From assembly GCA_022478985.1 (NCBI GenBank), contig JAKSZP010012118.1, positions 47,645-111,644 of the forward strand: DNA of 64,000 nucleotides. Reading direction: 5' to 3'. Within the stretch, counting starts at the first letter, position 1. Each line of letters begins with the position of its first letter. A program made the position numbers and the translations under genes. This document shows, piece by piece, positions 37,540 to 48,879 of the stretch. The DNA comes from Massospora cicadina. Lineage: Eukaryota > Entomophthoromycota > Entomophthoromycetes > Entomophthorales > Entomophthoraceae. The notes beneath the pieces are model-generated. The model did not search any database. It saw only the letters and a program-made list of their open reading frames with translations, and was not told the DNA's origin.

Positions 37540-38720
37540 TTGATCTTGGGCTTGGGCAAAATCACATGATGGGACCCAACTCTTTTTCGCTGCATCAAAT
37601 TACCTTCCAGGATACAAGATACTCAAGACTTCTTCTTACCTGACGAGAGGCTACAATCTCCTCCACTTCCCATTCTGGCGCCTCATCCACGAGATAAGCT
37701 TCAGGAGTCTATGGATGGGGGCCCTCAAACAGCGTGAGCTTGCTTTTATGGAATATAGAAAAGATTTGATTGAGGGGGAAGATCCAAATGGTACAAAGCG
37801 TGGCCCATCTTTTTATAAATGCAGTATGGCCCATTTTCTTTGATCCCAGTTTTTTGGATGCTTGACTGGGATGATTTTAGCATCCATCTACACGAGATCT
37901 GCTTCTTGTACACAGGTCTAACTCATCTCATACCATCAGCATGCTCCTTGTAAGCCTGCATGGCTGCATATAAATTTCATGCTCACCCCCTGGTATACTT
38001 TCTTGATCATTTTTGCAAAGTCTACCACCGCTTCCACCTTGGATATACAACTGGGCTCCATGTTAAAGGCGGGATTGAAGCCATAGTTGGTGAAGAAGAT
38101 GGAATAACCGATTGATGCATGTTTGCTTTGGTATAACTGAATAGGGCCATGGGGAGATGGGAAAACCAGTCTGAGTAATATGCGGCAGTGTAACACCGCA
38201 AAATCTGTCCAAGGCACTGGTTCACTCGTTCTGTATGCCCATCTGATTGGTGGCGATAGGCAGTTGAACGGCAGGAGCAGCTTTGCAGAGTCTTAAACAA
38301 CTCTTCCCAAAAAACAGAGGTAAACTGGGACTTAATTGCTAATAATTTCTTGAGGACCCGTGAAGTAAGAAGACATTATTAACAAAGAGACTAGCCATCT
38401 CAGCCTTGGTGACTGTGGTTCTGCAAGAGATAAAGTGGGCGAACTTCGTAAAACAGTCCACCACCACCATGATAGCATCATAGCCATCAAATTTAGGCAA
38501 TTTGACTTTAAAGTTGATTGATAAGAAAGTCTAAGGCTCACCAGCCTTTTGAACTTGTACCAGCAAGCCTGCTAAAGTCTGACGATTCAGCTTCATTTGG
38601 CTCCAGACTAGGCACTCTTTAAAATATCTGCCTACCTGAGCGGCCAATCCCTTCCAACTGTGAGTGCAGTGGATAAAAAAAGGGTCTTCGACTTCCTAGG
38701 ATGACCAACGGTATTTCCAT
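37540..38720 (-). pseudogene. pol: N1 integrase with C-terminal chromodomain
   Basis: The integrase core carries TAYRHQSDGHTERVNQCLGQ near 38255-38200, matching the AYHPQTDGQTERVNQ signature of Tf1/Tf2-type elements, followed by WFSHLPMALFSY. Downstream the frame EWEVEEIVASRQVRRSLEYL and VSWK (about 37680-37610) is a clear chromodomain, the module that steers integration to marked chromatin in chromoviruses. In-frame stops lie in the core (near 38330) and after the chromodomain. The N-terminal zinc region was not traced. Confidence 0.83.
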
Positions 38721-39099
38721 CATGATGATCCCAAATGATTTTCAGGCGAAGTGGTCTAGCAGGAAACCATAGGCGCCCCTGAAACTACATCATCCCATGC
38801 TTTATGTGATAACCTCTGGTAATATCCTTTAGATTCAATGCGCTCTTTGTAAGGACCATTGTTTATTTGGCTGACAAAGGCGGAAAAAGGACAGCCTTTC
38901 TGGACATACCATATTCCTCCACATTTTCTAGAGGAGCGAGCTCTGGATTTAAGATCAAGGGAGAGGAAAGTGGAGACACAATATTACCTGGGGGAATCAG
39001 TAAATGGGTATTATGCAACTCCATCTCCTTTGGATTAGAAGCTAGTGCATGGTTACGGCTTAATGCATCCTCCAGTCAATTCTCTTTGCCCTTTGTAAA

Positions 39100-40200
39100 C
39101 TCATAAGAAAACGCAAATTGGGCAAAGGTCTTATGCCAGCTGGTTTTCCGTAGGGTTAAGACATGAGGTGCGCTGTAGTACAGTAAAGCACTTTGATCTG
39201 TAAATACACGTAATGGTTGGGATGAGCCATGCAATTGATGACGCCAGTAGGTCAGAACCTCAAACTACTGCTAGTTACTATTTATCGTATATGGCGTAGT
39301 TTAACAATAGGAGAGACATCTTCCTAGAAAAACATCCCATCAGATGCTCTATTCATTCTTCGCTTTTTGTAATAGGGCTAACGCTATGGCGAAATTGGAG
39401 GCATCTGAAGCAATAATAAACTCTTTATTGGGGTCAACATGGTGAAGAACAGAAGTGGAAAGCAACATACACTTTACTGCTTGGAAGGCATCCTCCAAAA
39501 CGGCGTACCACTGGAGTACTTTTGCCCCACTTGCCTTATGCAAAGGCGCTTCAAGTTCATAATAGTTTTGTTCGAAATTATTAAGGAACGTACACGTCCC
39601 CAAAAAGCTCCTCAATTCCTTAACCGAAGTTAGAGTGGGCCACTCACAAAACACCTTCGCCATGTCTGTAGCTTTTATGCGCCCTTGGTTAAACATGACG
39701 TTACCCAGAAAGGTGAACTGGGACTTAAAGAACTCACACAGACTGATTTTCAGCGTAAGGCTGGCAGCCCTCAAATTCTCCAATACATGCCGAAGGTGTA
39801 CAGCATGGGACTCAATGTCAGGAGAAAATACAAAAATATCATTTATCTAAGATACTGCGCATACCCCCAGCAGGTTCCTCAAAGCCACATCATTATGACG
39901 TTGAAAGATAGCAGGGGCATTTTTAAGCCCAAAGGGCATAAACCCAAATTGGAAGATTCCTTTTAGGGTTTGAAATGCAGTCAACAACTCCTGGCCCTTC
40001 TTGGTACGGATATGATTGAACGCGTTTAAACAATTCAACTTGGAGAAGACTCGCGCCTTCTCCACATAGCGTGCAATCCGTGAGTCCAGGGGGATGGGAT
40101 GTAAGTCTGGTATGGTGACGTTGTTGAGATTCCCATAGTTTACGCATGAACATAAGGTACCATCAGCCTTCTCAACAAAGAGAAGTTGGGAATACACAGG
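39100..40200 (-). pseudogene. pol: N1 reverse transcriptase - RNase H
   Basis: The RT begins FVEKADGTLCSCVNYGNLN (~40180), then FGFMPFGLKNAPAIFQ (~39945). The catalytic loop reads *INDIFVFSPD (~39850) instead of YLDDI: Tyr is a stop and the first Asp is Asn. The thumb/connection FTFLGNVMFNQGRIKA and ELRSFLGTCTFLNNF leads to RNase H FIIASDASNFAIALALLQ (~39410). The enzyme cannot be active as written. Frame changes lie near 39850 and after 39349. Confidence 0.88.
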
Positions 40201-40548
40201 GGATGTTCGCTGAAAAATAGCACTTTGGCTAACTTCTCCTTAACCCTACATCTAATGCCGCTTCCTCCCATACAGTCAATAGGTAAATTGGGAAAGATAT
40301 ACACACCAGATCCACAGTGAGCTTGAACTCGCAATCAAACTCTGAATGATCTGGTAGTGCGTTAGCTGAAGCTGCATCAAACGAAGATTCCAACTCCTCT
40401 AAACAGGAAGGTAGGGGACCTCCAACAAGGGCCTCATCAATAGGCAAGACTGAAAGTGTATATTGGACCAGTGGGGCAAATCTCCCTAATTGGCTTCAGC
40501 CAAAGGAACAACCAACTTGTGACCATTCTAAGGTTAGGGATAGGTATT

Positions 40549-40860
40549 TTATTTCAAGTTAATCCTGAAGTCAAACTTTCGCCACCACTCTACACCCAGA
40601 ATGATGGGGTACAAGAGCTTTTTGATATTCTGGAATAGGTTGGGCAAGTGATATGGGCCCACTTGATAGTCCACTAACCCCATGATCTTCAGCGCGGGAA
40701 TACCTTGAAAAGCCCCTCCTCTTAACATACCAACTGGCAAGTAACTCAACTCAAGGTAGTCGGCTAGGTTTGGTCAATGAAATTCTCAGAGGCTCCAGTA
40801 TCCACCAAAATAGTAGTGTTGATTTTCCCTAAAGGGGATGAAAGGGTAGCAGTCAATGAA
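40549..40860 (-). pseudogene. pol: N1 retropepsin
   Basis: The minus-strand frame TTILVDTGASENFIDQT (active-site DTG at about 40802-40791) is followed by a stop. After it, YPIILGVEWWRKFDFRI near 40585 is the C-terminal retropepsin signature (ILG.DWL-like). The active site is intact, unlike that of H1. The upstream gag is not recognisable. Confidence 0.8.
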
Positions 40861-40922
40861 AATCATCTGAATGATCTTTATTTATAGTAGAAAACTTCAA
40901 CCCTTCAACACTAAACGCTTCT

Positions 40923-41621
40923 TCAGGGTCTAAAAATTCCCCCAGGGTACGTATTTGCATCAAAGAATGGATAGGGATAGTTAGCCACTCTTACTACTGA
41001 GGCCACATATCCCACCATATCTTCAGTAACTGCATAAACGTTTTCATATTGTAATCGTAACATCTTCTGCTCCTTCTTGGTTCCGCGGATCATTGTTATA
41101 TTCAAGCGTGGGTTTTCTGGGATGATTTTGATACACTTAAATGGAGTCCATATCTGAGCCATATGGGAATAGAGATGGATCGGTAGTATATATTGAAATG
41201 TCATTGAAAAAGAGGTTTGGGTCTCAAACGACCCTATCCCTATTTTGATGACAGGTTGTATGATGTTATCCAAGGCCAATACCATCAGACCCTTTGTCAA
41301 TGATCCCACCTGCACTATCCAAACGTGGTGCCAAAGAAAATGATTTTTTTTCATTTCATTAAATTCGGTGGAAAGTCAGGGCATCAAAACTCTTGGATCT
41401 CAAAGCAACTTTATCCACCAGGTATGGGAAAGAAGGGTGAGTGCCTTCCAGTCAGAGGTTACGAGAATAATGCTGGACTGCTCTGACCCTCAGCAAATTG
41501 CAAAAACAGTGGTGAGCCCCCCCCTCAGCTGATGCCACTAGCTGGCGCACACTGTTTGCACTTTGTGAAAGTCCCACATAGAAATGTTTGTGCACGTAAA
41601 GATAAAAGTTTGGTTGTCTAA
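40923..41621 (-). other. N1 leader region where gag is expected
   Basis: Only about 750 bases separate the 5' LTR from the protease. They contain a 143-codon open frame (41354-40923) of unknown function, with no gag fold signature and no zinc knuckle seen. Gag may have been deleted or replaced. No primer site like that of N2 and G3 follows the 5' LTR (the minus strand starts TTAGACAACCAAAC). Confidence 0.45.
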
Positions 41622-42521
41622 TGTCATGAGAGTATATATAACTCTCCAAAAACCACCGTGGTGGTGATCAGTGCACAAGACCAACGCAAGTGAGCTAGTA
41701 GTCATCGTTATAATAATAAAAATAGTTTAGCAGTGGGAGCTGGAGCTAAGAAGACAACAGGAGAGGATGTTGAACGCAGTTAAGATGATAATGTGTAGAA
41801 AAACAGCAAAACTTGTCTGTGCTCCAAAGGGCAATTCATAACCAAGTTTTGTACATTATCAGAGTGTACTGGTGACCTAGTTTGGAGGGAACTGGGTGGG
41901 ATCAGCAAGTGTGCCTGAGGCTGTCACAAATTTCAAAAAGGATAAACAGGCTAGCATGTCACAAGACCTCTTCAAAGAGGTCCATGCACAGGTGCACTCA
42001 AGTCAACATATATAAAAACGTAAAAACGACAATAGGGTTTATTGGAGAAGATGATCAATGAGAAACATTTATACTCAAGAGAAAGTACTCAAGCTAATTC
42101 AGGGGAATTTTGGATTAGTGGAAGTGGTCCTAAGCCTTGGTGCACCAATAGGTGCACGCTTCCATCTAAAAGGGTCACATACCTTGAAATCAACTATACT
42201 TGTGAAATCAACTGAAGTTGAACCTGACCTGAGCATGCAATTTCATAAATGGATTAAGTTTTGAGCCCCTGTTACCCAATTAATTGAACTGTCCCAATAT
42301 CATTTAATTCAAAACTCGTTCATTTTAGCCCTAGAGCTGAAACAGGGGGCTGGGCTTTAGGACCATCACTTATACCAACCTGGGCGTACCTATCCTATAC
42401 CAAGAGTTGATTCAAGATGTTCTTGAGATCAGGAAGAGCCTGAAGTTTCACCTTGTGGACCTCCTGACACCCAGCTTGTCCCTGCTGTTGATACCCTCTA
42501 TAAGGTCATGTAAACATGACA
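41622..42521 (-). repeat. N1 5' LTR
   Basis: Starts tgtcatgagagtatatata and ends aaggtcatgtaaacatgaca on the plus strand. It pairs with 36491-37391. TATAA-like bases occur near the inner end. Confidence 0.92.
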
Positions 42522-42526
42522 GCTTC

Positions 42527-43720
42527 AGAAGGTTTGGCTTTTCAAAGAAACTTACTTAGTTTCCTCCCCATCGTTTTTGCCAAGAAGGCTGATGGTTACC
42601 TTCGCCTCTGCGCGGATTATGGTCACCTCAATAAAATCACAGTCCACAATCCCTACCCTATGCCTTTGGACAAATGATTGGGCAAGCGATTTCTAGATTG
42701 AAGGTGTTCTCAAAACTTGAACTTGTCAATGCTTTCAACCAGATTTGATTGATGGAAGGCCAGTAATGGCTTACCAATATGAACAAAATGGGGTATTTTC
42801 CAGTTTTGAATAATGCCTTTTGGGCTAAAAAATGCATCTTACACGATCCAGAGGATGATCAATAGTGTGCTGAGTGATATTTGATTCACCTCTGTGGTAG
42901 CTTATATTAAGGGTATCTTGGTACTCTACTGACAACAAAAAACATACAAAGGACTGGGAGGCGGTAGTGGCTGCTTTGAACAAGGAGGGCCTGTTTGTCA
43001 AGCCTTTAAAATGTGAGTTTTATATGGAGGACGTAACCTTCTTGGGCAATCTAGTCTTAAAGGATGGTACGCCATTTCCACTATCAGGTTAGATGGAATC
43101 CGTGAATGGACATTCCCAACAACCCAAAAGCAATTATAAAAGATTTTTGAGTACTATCATTTTCTTGAAAGAAATCTCCCAAGCTCTATCTTAGTTAGCC
43201 ACTCCACTACATCCGAGCATTGGTAAGAAGGTTCCCTTTTGTTGGACGCCTAAGTGCCACCAAGCATTTGAATTAATCAAAGGTGCGTTCTTATCACCCC
43301 CCATCTTAAAACACACAGACCCATCAAAACCCTACTTGTAGCATGTGATGCCTCATTGGTTGCGGTAGGGGAAGTCTTTCTTCAGGAGCATGATGATTTG
43401 GAACATCCAGTCGCCTATTTTTCCCACAAGTTCTCTCCCACTGAGCAATCTTGGGCCATCTACGATAGAGAGTTGGAAGCCGTCACATGGGCCTTGATTC
43501 ATTGGCAATATCTCTTAGAAGGCGCTCAGTATGAGTTAACAGTGCGCATGGATCATCAAGCTCTCTTTATTTTGTAAGTCACGGAAGTTGGCACATCAGC
43601 TAGCTCAAACTTGCCAGGATTTGTGCAGTTTCAAAATCAAATATGGGTTTGTAAAAAAAAGAATTAAATGTACTCCAAGATTTCCTGAGTCATAACCCTG
43701 ATAATTGACCCACTGACTCA
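42527..43720 (+). pseudogene. pol: Gypsy element H1, RT and RNase H (middle fragment)
   Basis: Resumes after N1 with [20 protein letters not shown] and [18 protein letters not shown] (~42570-42675), then GIFQF.IMPFGLKNA (~42790-42840). The catalytic loop reads AYIKGILVLY (~42900), so both Asp residues of YLDD are gone. RNase H is better kept: EHPVAYFSHKFSPTEQSWAI and YDRELEAVTWALIHWQYLLE in an open stretch at 43356-43577. Stops and slips elsewhere. This is the oldest element of the nest, since N1 and N2 both interrupt it. Confidence 0.85.
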
Positions 43721-43899
43721 GATGAAGCGGATCTGGACATAGTAATTCCCCCTATGCAAATCTAATTCACCTTTACCTTATGTGGTCTCATCATTGGACT
43801 TAGCTCCTGACGCGCCACTTATTTAACGGGTCTTAACAGCTAAATGACCTGTCCTGAAGGCGTATATCTTCTGGAGCGATTGTCCCTCATAGCTCAAAG

Positions 43900-44566
43900 A
43901 CATACCCTATATTCCTTGGTGGAAGGCCTTATTCATTTTTAGTCATTGGTGTTGGTCCCTTCTCTTCTTTGAACTGACTTTTAAGGCTCATCACAGCCCC
44001 CCACAGTTGGCCACCCTGGTAATAAGAAATGTTTTAACTTTATCAAGCTACCTATATTTGGGCGGACTTGTCAAAAGAAGTACCAGCCTGGATTGCAGAT
44101 TGTGTCACCTGCGCTTAGGAAAAGTCAGATTTATCAGGAAATAATGGTTTCCTTCACCCTTTACAACAGGCTGAGGGTAAATGGACATTGGTGTCCATGG
44201 ATGTCTTCGTCAAACTTCCCTATTCTAATTGGTTTACTGCAGTGATGGTGGTGGTTGATCGTTTCAAAAGAATTTCCCTGTTTATCACAGGCTCTTTCTC
44301 CATTACTTCAAAGGAAACTGCCCGCCTCTTTATGCGCCATGTGTTCGCTATGTTTGGTCTCTAGCAGGAGATTACCAGCGACTGTGGGCCCTAGTTTACA
44401 GCACGATTTTGTAATAAGCTTTTGTTGATCTTGAAAATTAGACCCTGTCAATCTATGGCATATTATCTTCAGTTTGAAGTGTAAGTCTAGAGACCCAACC
44501 TCTTGGATTAGATCGGGAAAAGGTCCCTTTTAAGAAGAAGAAGAAACCTAATTCACCTTTGAAGCC
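43900..44566 (+). pseudogene. pol: Gypsy element H1, integrase (right fragment)
   Basis: Contains KWTLVSMDVFVKLPYSNWF (~44180), VMVVVDRFKRISLFI, SKETARLFMRHVFAMFGL and ITSDCGP.FTARF (~44370-44410). These correspond to the SMDFI, VVVDRFSKMAHFI and SDRGPQFTS signatures of chromovirus integrases, with in-frame stops. The fragment ends at 44566 where N2 inserted; the remainder should resume at about 51119 but was not recognised. A Lys/Arg-rich run (kkkkk, 44533-44546) precedes the break. Confidence 0.78.
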
Positions 44567-45127
44567 TGTTATAGTTTTGGATGGTATTGTTAGGATCCGG
44601 CATATTGTTCACACTGGTCAAATCTCACTGAACAACAGACAGATGATGTGGGGATTTTTAGTCCTTCATACACACTTAAAAATATACTAAATATAGGAGC
44701 AATGGCCATAATGACTCTTTATTTACTTTTAATAAATACAGCGACCTTTTGCTGTTCCGTTCTCTCTCTACTATTAATAACCTAACTTTCTCAATCGCCC
44801 ATCTTGAATATACAGCAGCTTCAGACAATACCACTCTATAGCTTGGACTATTCTATTCTGCCGATTCTCCTTGGTTTTGTCTTGTTAATCTTTAGCTCCC
44901 TATCGCCCTAATTTGAGACGATCTAATTTTTATTTATCAAATGTTGACATTGCCTTGCACCTTATCATCTTATTTAATGGCGATCCACTAATAACTCATT
45001 ATATTCCAAAATCTCCTTATCTTGAGGCATTTGAATAATAATAACTGATAACACGTTCAGCTGATTCTTTCCAATACGCCCTAGCTGTTCAAGGTTTATC
45101 ATCTTCAGTCATATTGGAATCATGACA
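44567..45127 (-). repeat. N2 3' LTR
   Basis: Starts tgttatagttttggatggta and ends ggaatcatgaca. It is followed by a polypurine tract (minus strand AAGGAGGGTGTAA, 45128-45140). It pairs with 50554-51113. Confidence 0.88.
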
Positions 45128-46270
45128 TTACACCCTCCTTGACTAACAATAAGGCTCCTATTACTTATATGGTCAGAAGAACTTTTCAGGCGCTGGTTAA
45201 TGATCGACTGCTTAGAGGGGTCCTTAATGGTATAAGCGTCAACTCCAGTTTTCTCTATAGCTTTGAACGGACCAATCCAAATACTGGTCAACTTGTGTTT
45301 CCACTCAAACCCACGTTGGTCATGGAAGAGAACCATATCGCTCTTTTTGAACTGTGCCAACCATTTACAACGTAAAAGATTGGCAGCCTGATTTTGATCT
45401 TGGGTAAGCTGAAGGAATATGCTTAAGTTTGCAATTTGATCAAAGTGTTTGCAAGGTTAGTCAAATAGTGGTAGGGTTCCATTCTGCTTGTCTCTTCTAC
45501 ACGCAAATAAAGTAATGCTGTATAAGACAGGTGTCTCCCATATACTAGTTGAAAGGGGCTTTTCCCTTTGGCGGAATGGCATCTATTATTATAGGCAAAC
45601 AGGGTAATGGAAAGGAGGGAGCTCCAAACAGAAGGTTGCTCTGTTACTAATTTTTGTAGTATTTTCACCAAGGTCCCATTCATCTATTCAACCATTCCAT
45701 TGGACTTGGGGTGATATGGAGTCATCAGAACCCCATGGATGCCCATAAGCTCATTTTGTTTGGGGAGGATGTGCGAGGTGAAGTTGCTTCAATTATCAGT
45801 GAGAATGAATTGATGTCAGCCATGTCACTGAAGAATACATTCAATTACAAACTTGGCCACTATAACTGCCTCCATAGCCCGTATTGCCCGCACTTCAACC
45901 CACTGGGTCAAGTGGTTCGTAGCCACCAGAATGTACTTGCACCAGTTAGCTCCTATTGGCAAAGGACCAATGACATCAAGGGAAACTGTATGCCAAGCAA
46001 AATGTGGTTTCACTACCAGGTACAAAGTCTTATGGTGTAATGGCTTCTCCACTTGGCACTGGTGGCAACAGAATATAGTTTTGAGCACATCAAAGCTCAT
46101 GTTTTCCCAATAGTACTGAGGGTGCAACAACTCCATTGTCTTGCGCACACCACCATGTCCGACTGCCTTGTGGGCACTCAAAATAATTCCTTGCCATGCT
46201 GAGGATCATGGAAAATTACCATAGAATTGACAATCCACTTGTATAGTTCCTTTTTCTATTGGAAGGTATT
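45128..46270 (-). pseudogene. pol: N2 integrase
   Basis: The N-terminal zinc domain reads HKAVGHGGVRKTMELLHPQY then CCHQCQVEK (HHCC, 46175-46040). The core carries VSLDVIGPLP and YILVATNHLTQWVEV (~45990-45880), a frame break, then VWSSLLSITLFAYNNRCHSA and SPFQLVYGRH (~45640-45540). The C-terminal GPF-like segment GPFKAIEKTGVDAYTI lies near 45275-45225. The second Asp (SDNG...F) is in a decayed part near 45800. Frame changes lie near 45690 and 45400. There is no chromodomain. Confidence 0.85.
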
Positions 46271-46379
46271 TGTTCGCATCTCATTCAACACTTTGATCAC
46301 TTGGGGCAGTTCATCGTCATATTTTCCACTGAGCATCTTATTGTACATCAGATCACTGAGATCCGCCGTCATGGCAACA

Positions 46380-47640
46380 GTCGGCAATTAAGATAAACAG
46401 TTAGCGTTCTGATGATTTACTCCTGGGTGGTGTAGGATTTCAAAGTCATAAGCCTGCAGCTTAAGAGCCCGTTGAGCCAAACGCCCTTCAGGATCTTTAA
46501 GGTTCTGCAACCAGAGTAATGATGCGTAATCTGTTATGCCTTTAAACTTTACCCCGTGCAAGTGACACTTAATTGCTACAAATGTAGATCACTGATAAGC
46601 ACTCCCACTCAGTCATGGTATAGTATGCTCATGGCAGTTCAGACTTTGACTGTGTATGCAACGAAATGCTCCTCTACCTCTAAATCATTCTGAGAAAGTT
46701 CTCCACAACAGCAGAAAGGGACGCATCCATCTGAACAATAAGCTCCCTATGGAAGTTCAGATAGTGTAACACTGGTGCACTGGTCAGTGCCATATGAAGT
46801 GTATCAAAGGTGTATTGATGACGTTCCATCCATTCAAACACAGCATCCTTTTTTAACAAACAAATAGAGGCCCCCCATACAGCTAAAGTTAGGGATGAAG
46901 TGCCTGTACTAACTGACTATTCCCAAAAACAACTGTATTTCACGTTTACTATTCTATGTAGTCATCTTGCGTATGGCCTCTACCGTGGCTGGCTGTGGTT
47001 TCATCCCCTTAGAGACCACCACAAACCATAGATATTCCAACTGATCTTTGAAGAAGTTACACTTTCGAGGCTTACTTTTGATGTTTGCCTCAGCGAGCTG
47101 GTAAATAATACTGCTTCTAGATGATTGAGGTGCTCCAGAAAGGTCTGAGAGAAGACATTAATATTATCAAGGTATATAAGGACACATGACAGCTTTAGGT
47201 TACCGAGAATAGTGTCCATGGCTCGTTGAATCGTAGCCAGGGCGTTACACAGCCCTTGAGGCATCTAATTCAGTTGAAAAGGCCTTTGGATGTGATTATG
47301 GCGCATTTTTCCTGTTCCACTTCAGGTAGCTCGAATTGCCAGTAACCTGATATCAAGTCTATCACTGAGAAGTAACGGGCTCCCCCTAAATGATCCAAAG
47401 CATCATCAATCCTTGGCAAGGAATACGTGTCCTTTATTGTAATACTATTGAGCTTCCAGTAGTCTATTAATACGCGGTTGGTGACATCCTTCTTTTATAC
47501 AATCAGAATGGGCGAAGCCCATAGACCCTTGGATGGTTTGAGCATCCCCTGCTCCAGCAACTTGTCAATTTCATCAGTGACAACGTCTTCCACAGCCCTT
47601 GATTGTTGGATTGGCTGAGACCTTACGGGGGGATGATCTC
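46380..47640 (-). pseudogene. pol: N2 reverse transcriptase - RNase H
   Basis: RT pieces include the palm MPQGLCNALATIQRAMD (47264) and VLIYLDNINVFSQTFLEHL, where YLDD has become YLDN (~47175). Upstream (47400-47640) are relics of the finger region. The RNase H start VQMDASLSAVVENFL lies at about 46740-46695, followed by many stops. Loss of a catalytic Asp plus stops indicate an inactive relic. Confidence 0.83.
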
Positions 47641-48138
47641 CTGTGTCTACTCGATGGACCACCCCCAAGCACACCCTAAATCATGATCATCAACAGCAAA
47701 AATCTCCTTGTGATTCTGAAAAAAAGCTATTGCTTTGCTTTTTTGTCCTTCTGATAGCTATATTAAATTACTCCTTGGTACCACTATCATTATGCCGGCC
47801 AGTGACTCAAATGATAGACCAAATATGTCTAATATACCAAAATCATGAGCCTGAAGAACCTTTTCTATTCCTCCCAAATGTAAATATACCACTATTTGGT
47901 GTCAGCGGATTTGCATTGATTCGTTCTGGAGATTTTCTAACAATTTTTAATCTTCTATGGCCTTGAAGCATAATCCCTGGAGCCACATGAGGCTCAAACT
48001 GTATTTGGTGATAGAGCCCAATGACTTCCCATACAGCCCGGCAGGTACTTCCACCTCTAACTTGCTGTTCACTAAAACTTGGTGTCCAGAAGGAATAGAT
48101 ATGGGCCCTGCAGCTCTGAGAGGTATCCCTTTATATTC

Positions 48139-48600
48139 CTACATCTTCTGGGGAAGAGACTGAGTCTTGTTTTTTAGTTGATGATAGAGAACTGGCATCA
48201 CCCCATCACTATATGCAAGGTTGATGTGGCTCATGTGCTTTGGATCCTTTGGCACTCCGCTAGAGGTGAAGTAAATGGGGATCCGCTGTCCCAAAATGGC
48301 AAGGGTCTCCTCTGTCATATTAACAACATCCATAGATTGTCGCAGGAAAGCAGTTCCAATTATCAAGTCATGATTTTTGTTTGGTAACACGATTGCTTGA
48401 GCTACAATGACAATGGACCCAAAACGCAGAGAAAAAACACTGTACGCTCCCTCAGAGATGGTGCTTTCTGCTCCAGCAGTCCCATACACCATTCAATGGT
48501 CCATATCATGCTTTAACATCAACTTCGCCATCAACTTAGTGTAACAATGTTGATTGGAGCACCAGTATCTATTATAGCGCGAAATATATTTTTCACTACA
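48139..48600 (-). pseudogene. pol: N2 retropepsin
   Basis: AIIDTGAPINIVTLS has its active-site DTG at about 48569-48558. After a frame break come SIVIVAQAIVLPNKNHDLII and GTAFLR (~48425-48340), the strand leading to the retropepsin C-terminus. The active site is intact, and it resembles the G3 protease (DTGSPMNVV), supporting a shared lineage. Confidence 0.8.
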
Positions 48601-48879
48601 AAAATATCACAGTATGTACACTCAGAATAAGAATAATATTGACTGTTTAATACATGAACATTTATGGGATCACTAATCTCAAGAAAACTCATTAACCCCT
48701 CACCAACTTTGGATATTCTTTGACAAGGGCGCCTACCAGAAGAGCAACGTTTACTCCTTTCAGAGTTGGTTCATCCGCAGCATAATCCAGTTTGTACGAG
48801 GAAGATTGATCAAACATCTGACATGCATACGGCTTCAGTTGCTCTTAAGATCCTTTGTCTGTCGCAGCCTTGGCTTGAG

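Larger units (their letters stand above)
36486..42526 (-). mobile_element. N1, chromodomain Ty3/gypsy element nested in H1
   Basis: The element is 36491-42521 (6031 bases) with two direct LTRs of about 900 bases whose ends are TGTCA...TGACA. It is flanked by tcttc (36486-36490) and gcttc (42522-42526), a 5-base target duplication with one mismatch. Internal minus-strand order: short unassigned leader, protease, RT, RNase H, integrase, chromodomain, then the polypurine tract. LTRs are about 94% alike over a 200-base stretch compared by eye, the closest pair in the window, so N1 is probably the youngest LTR insertion. Confidence 0.92.
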
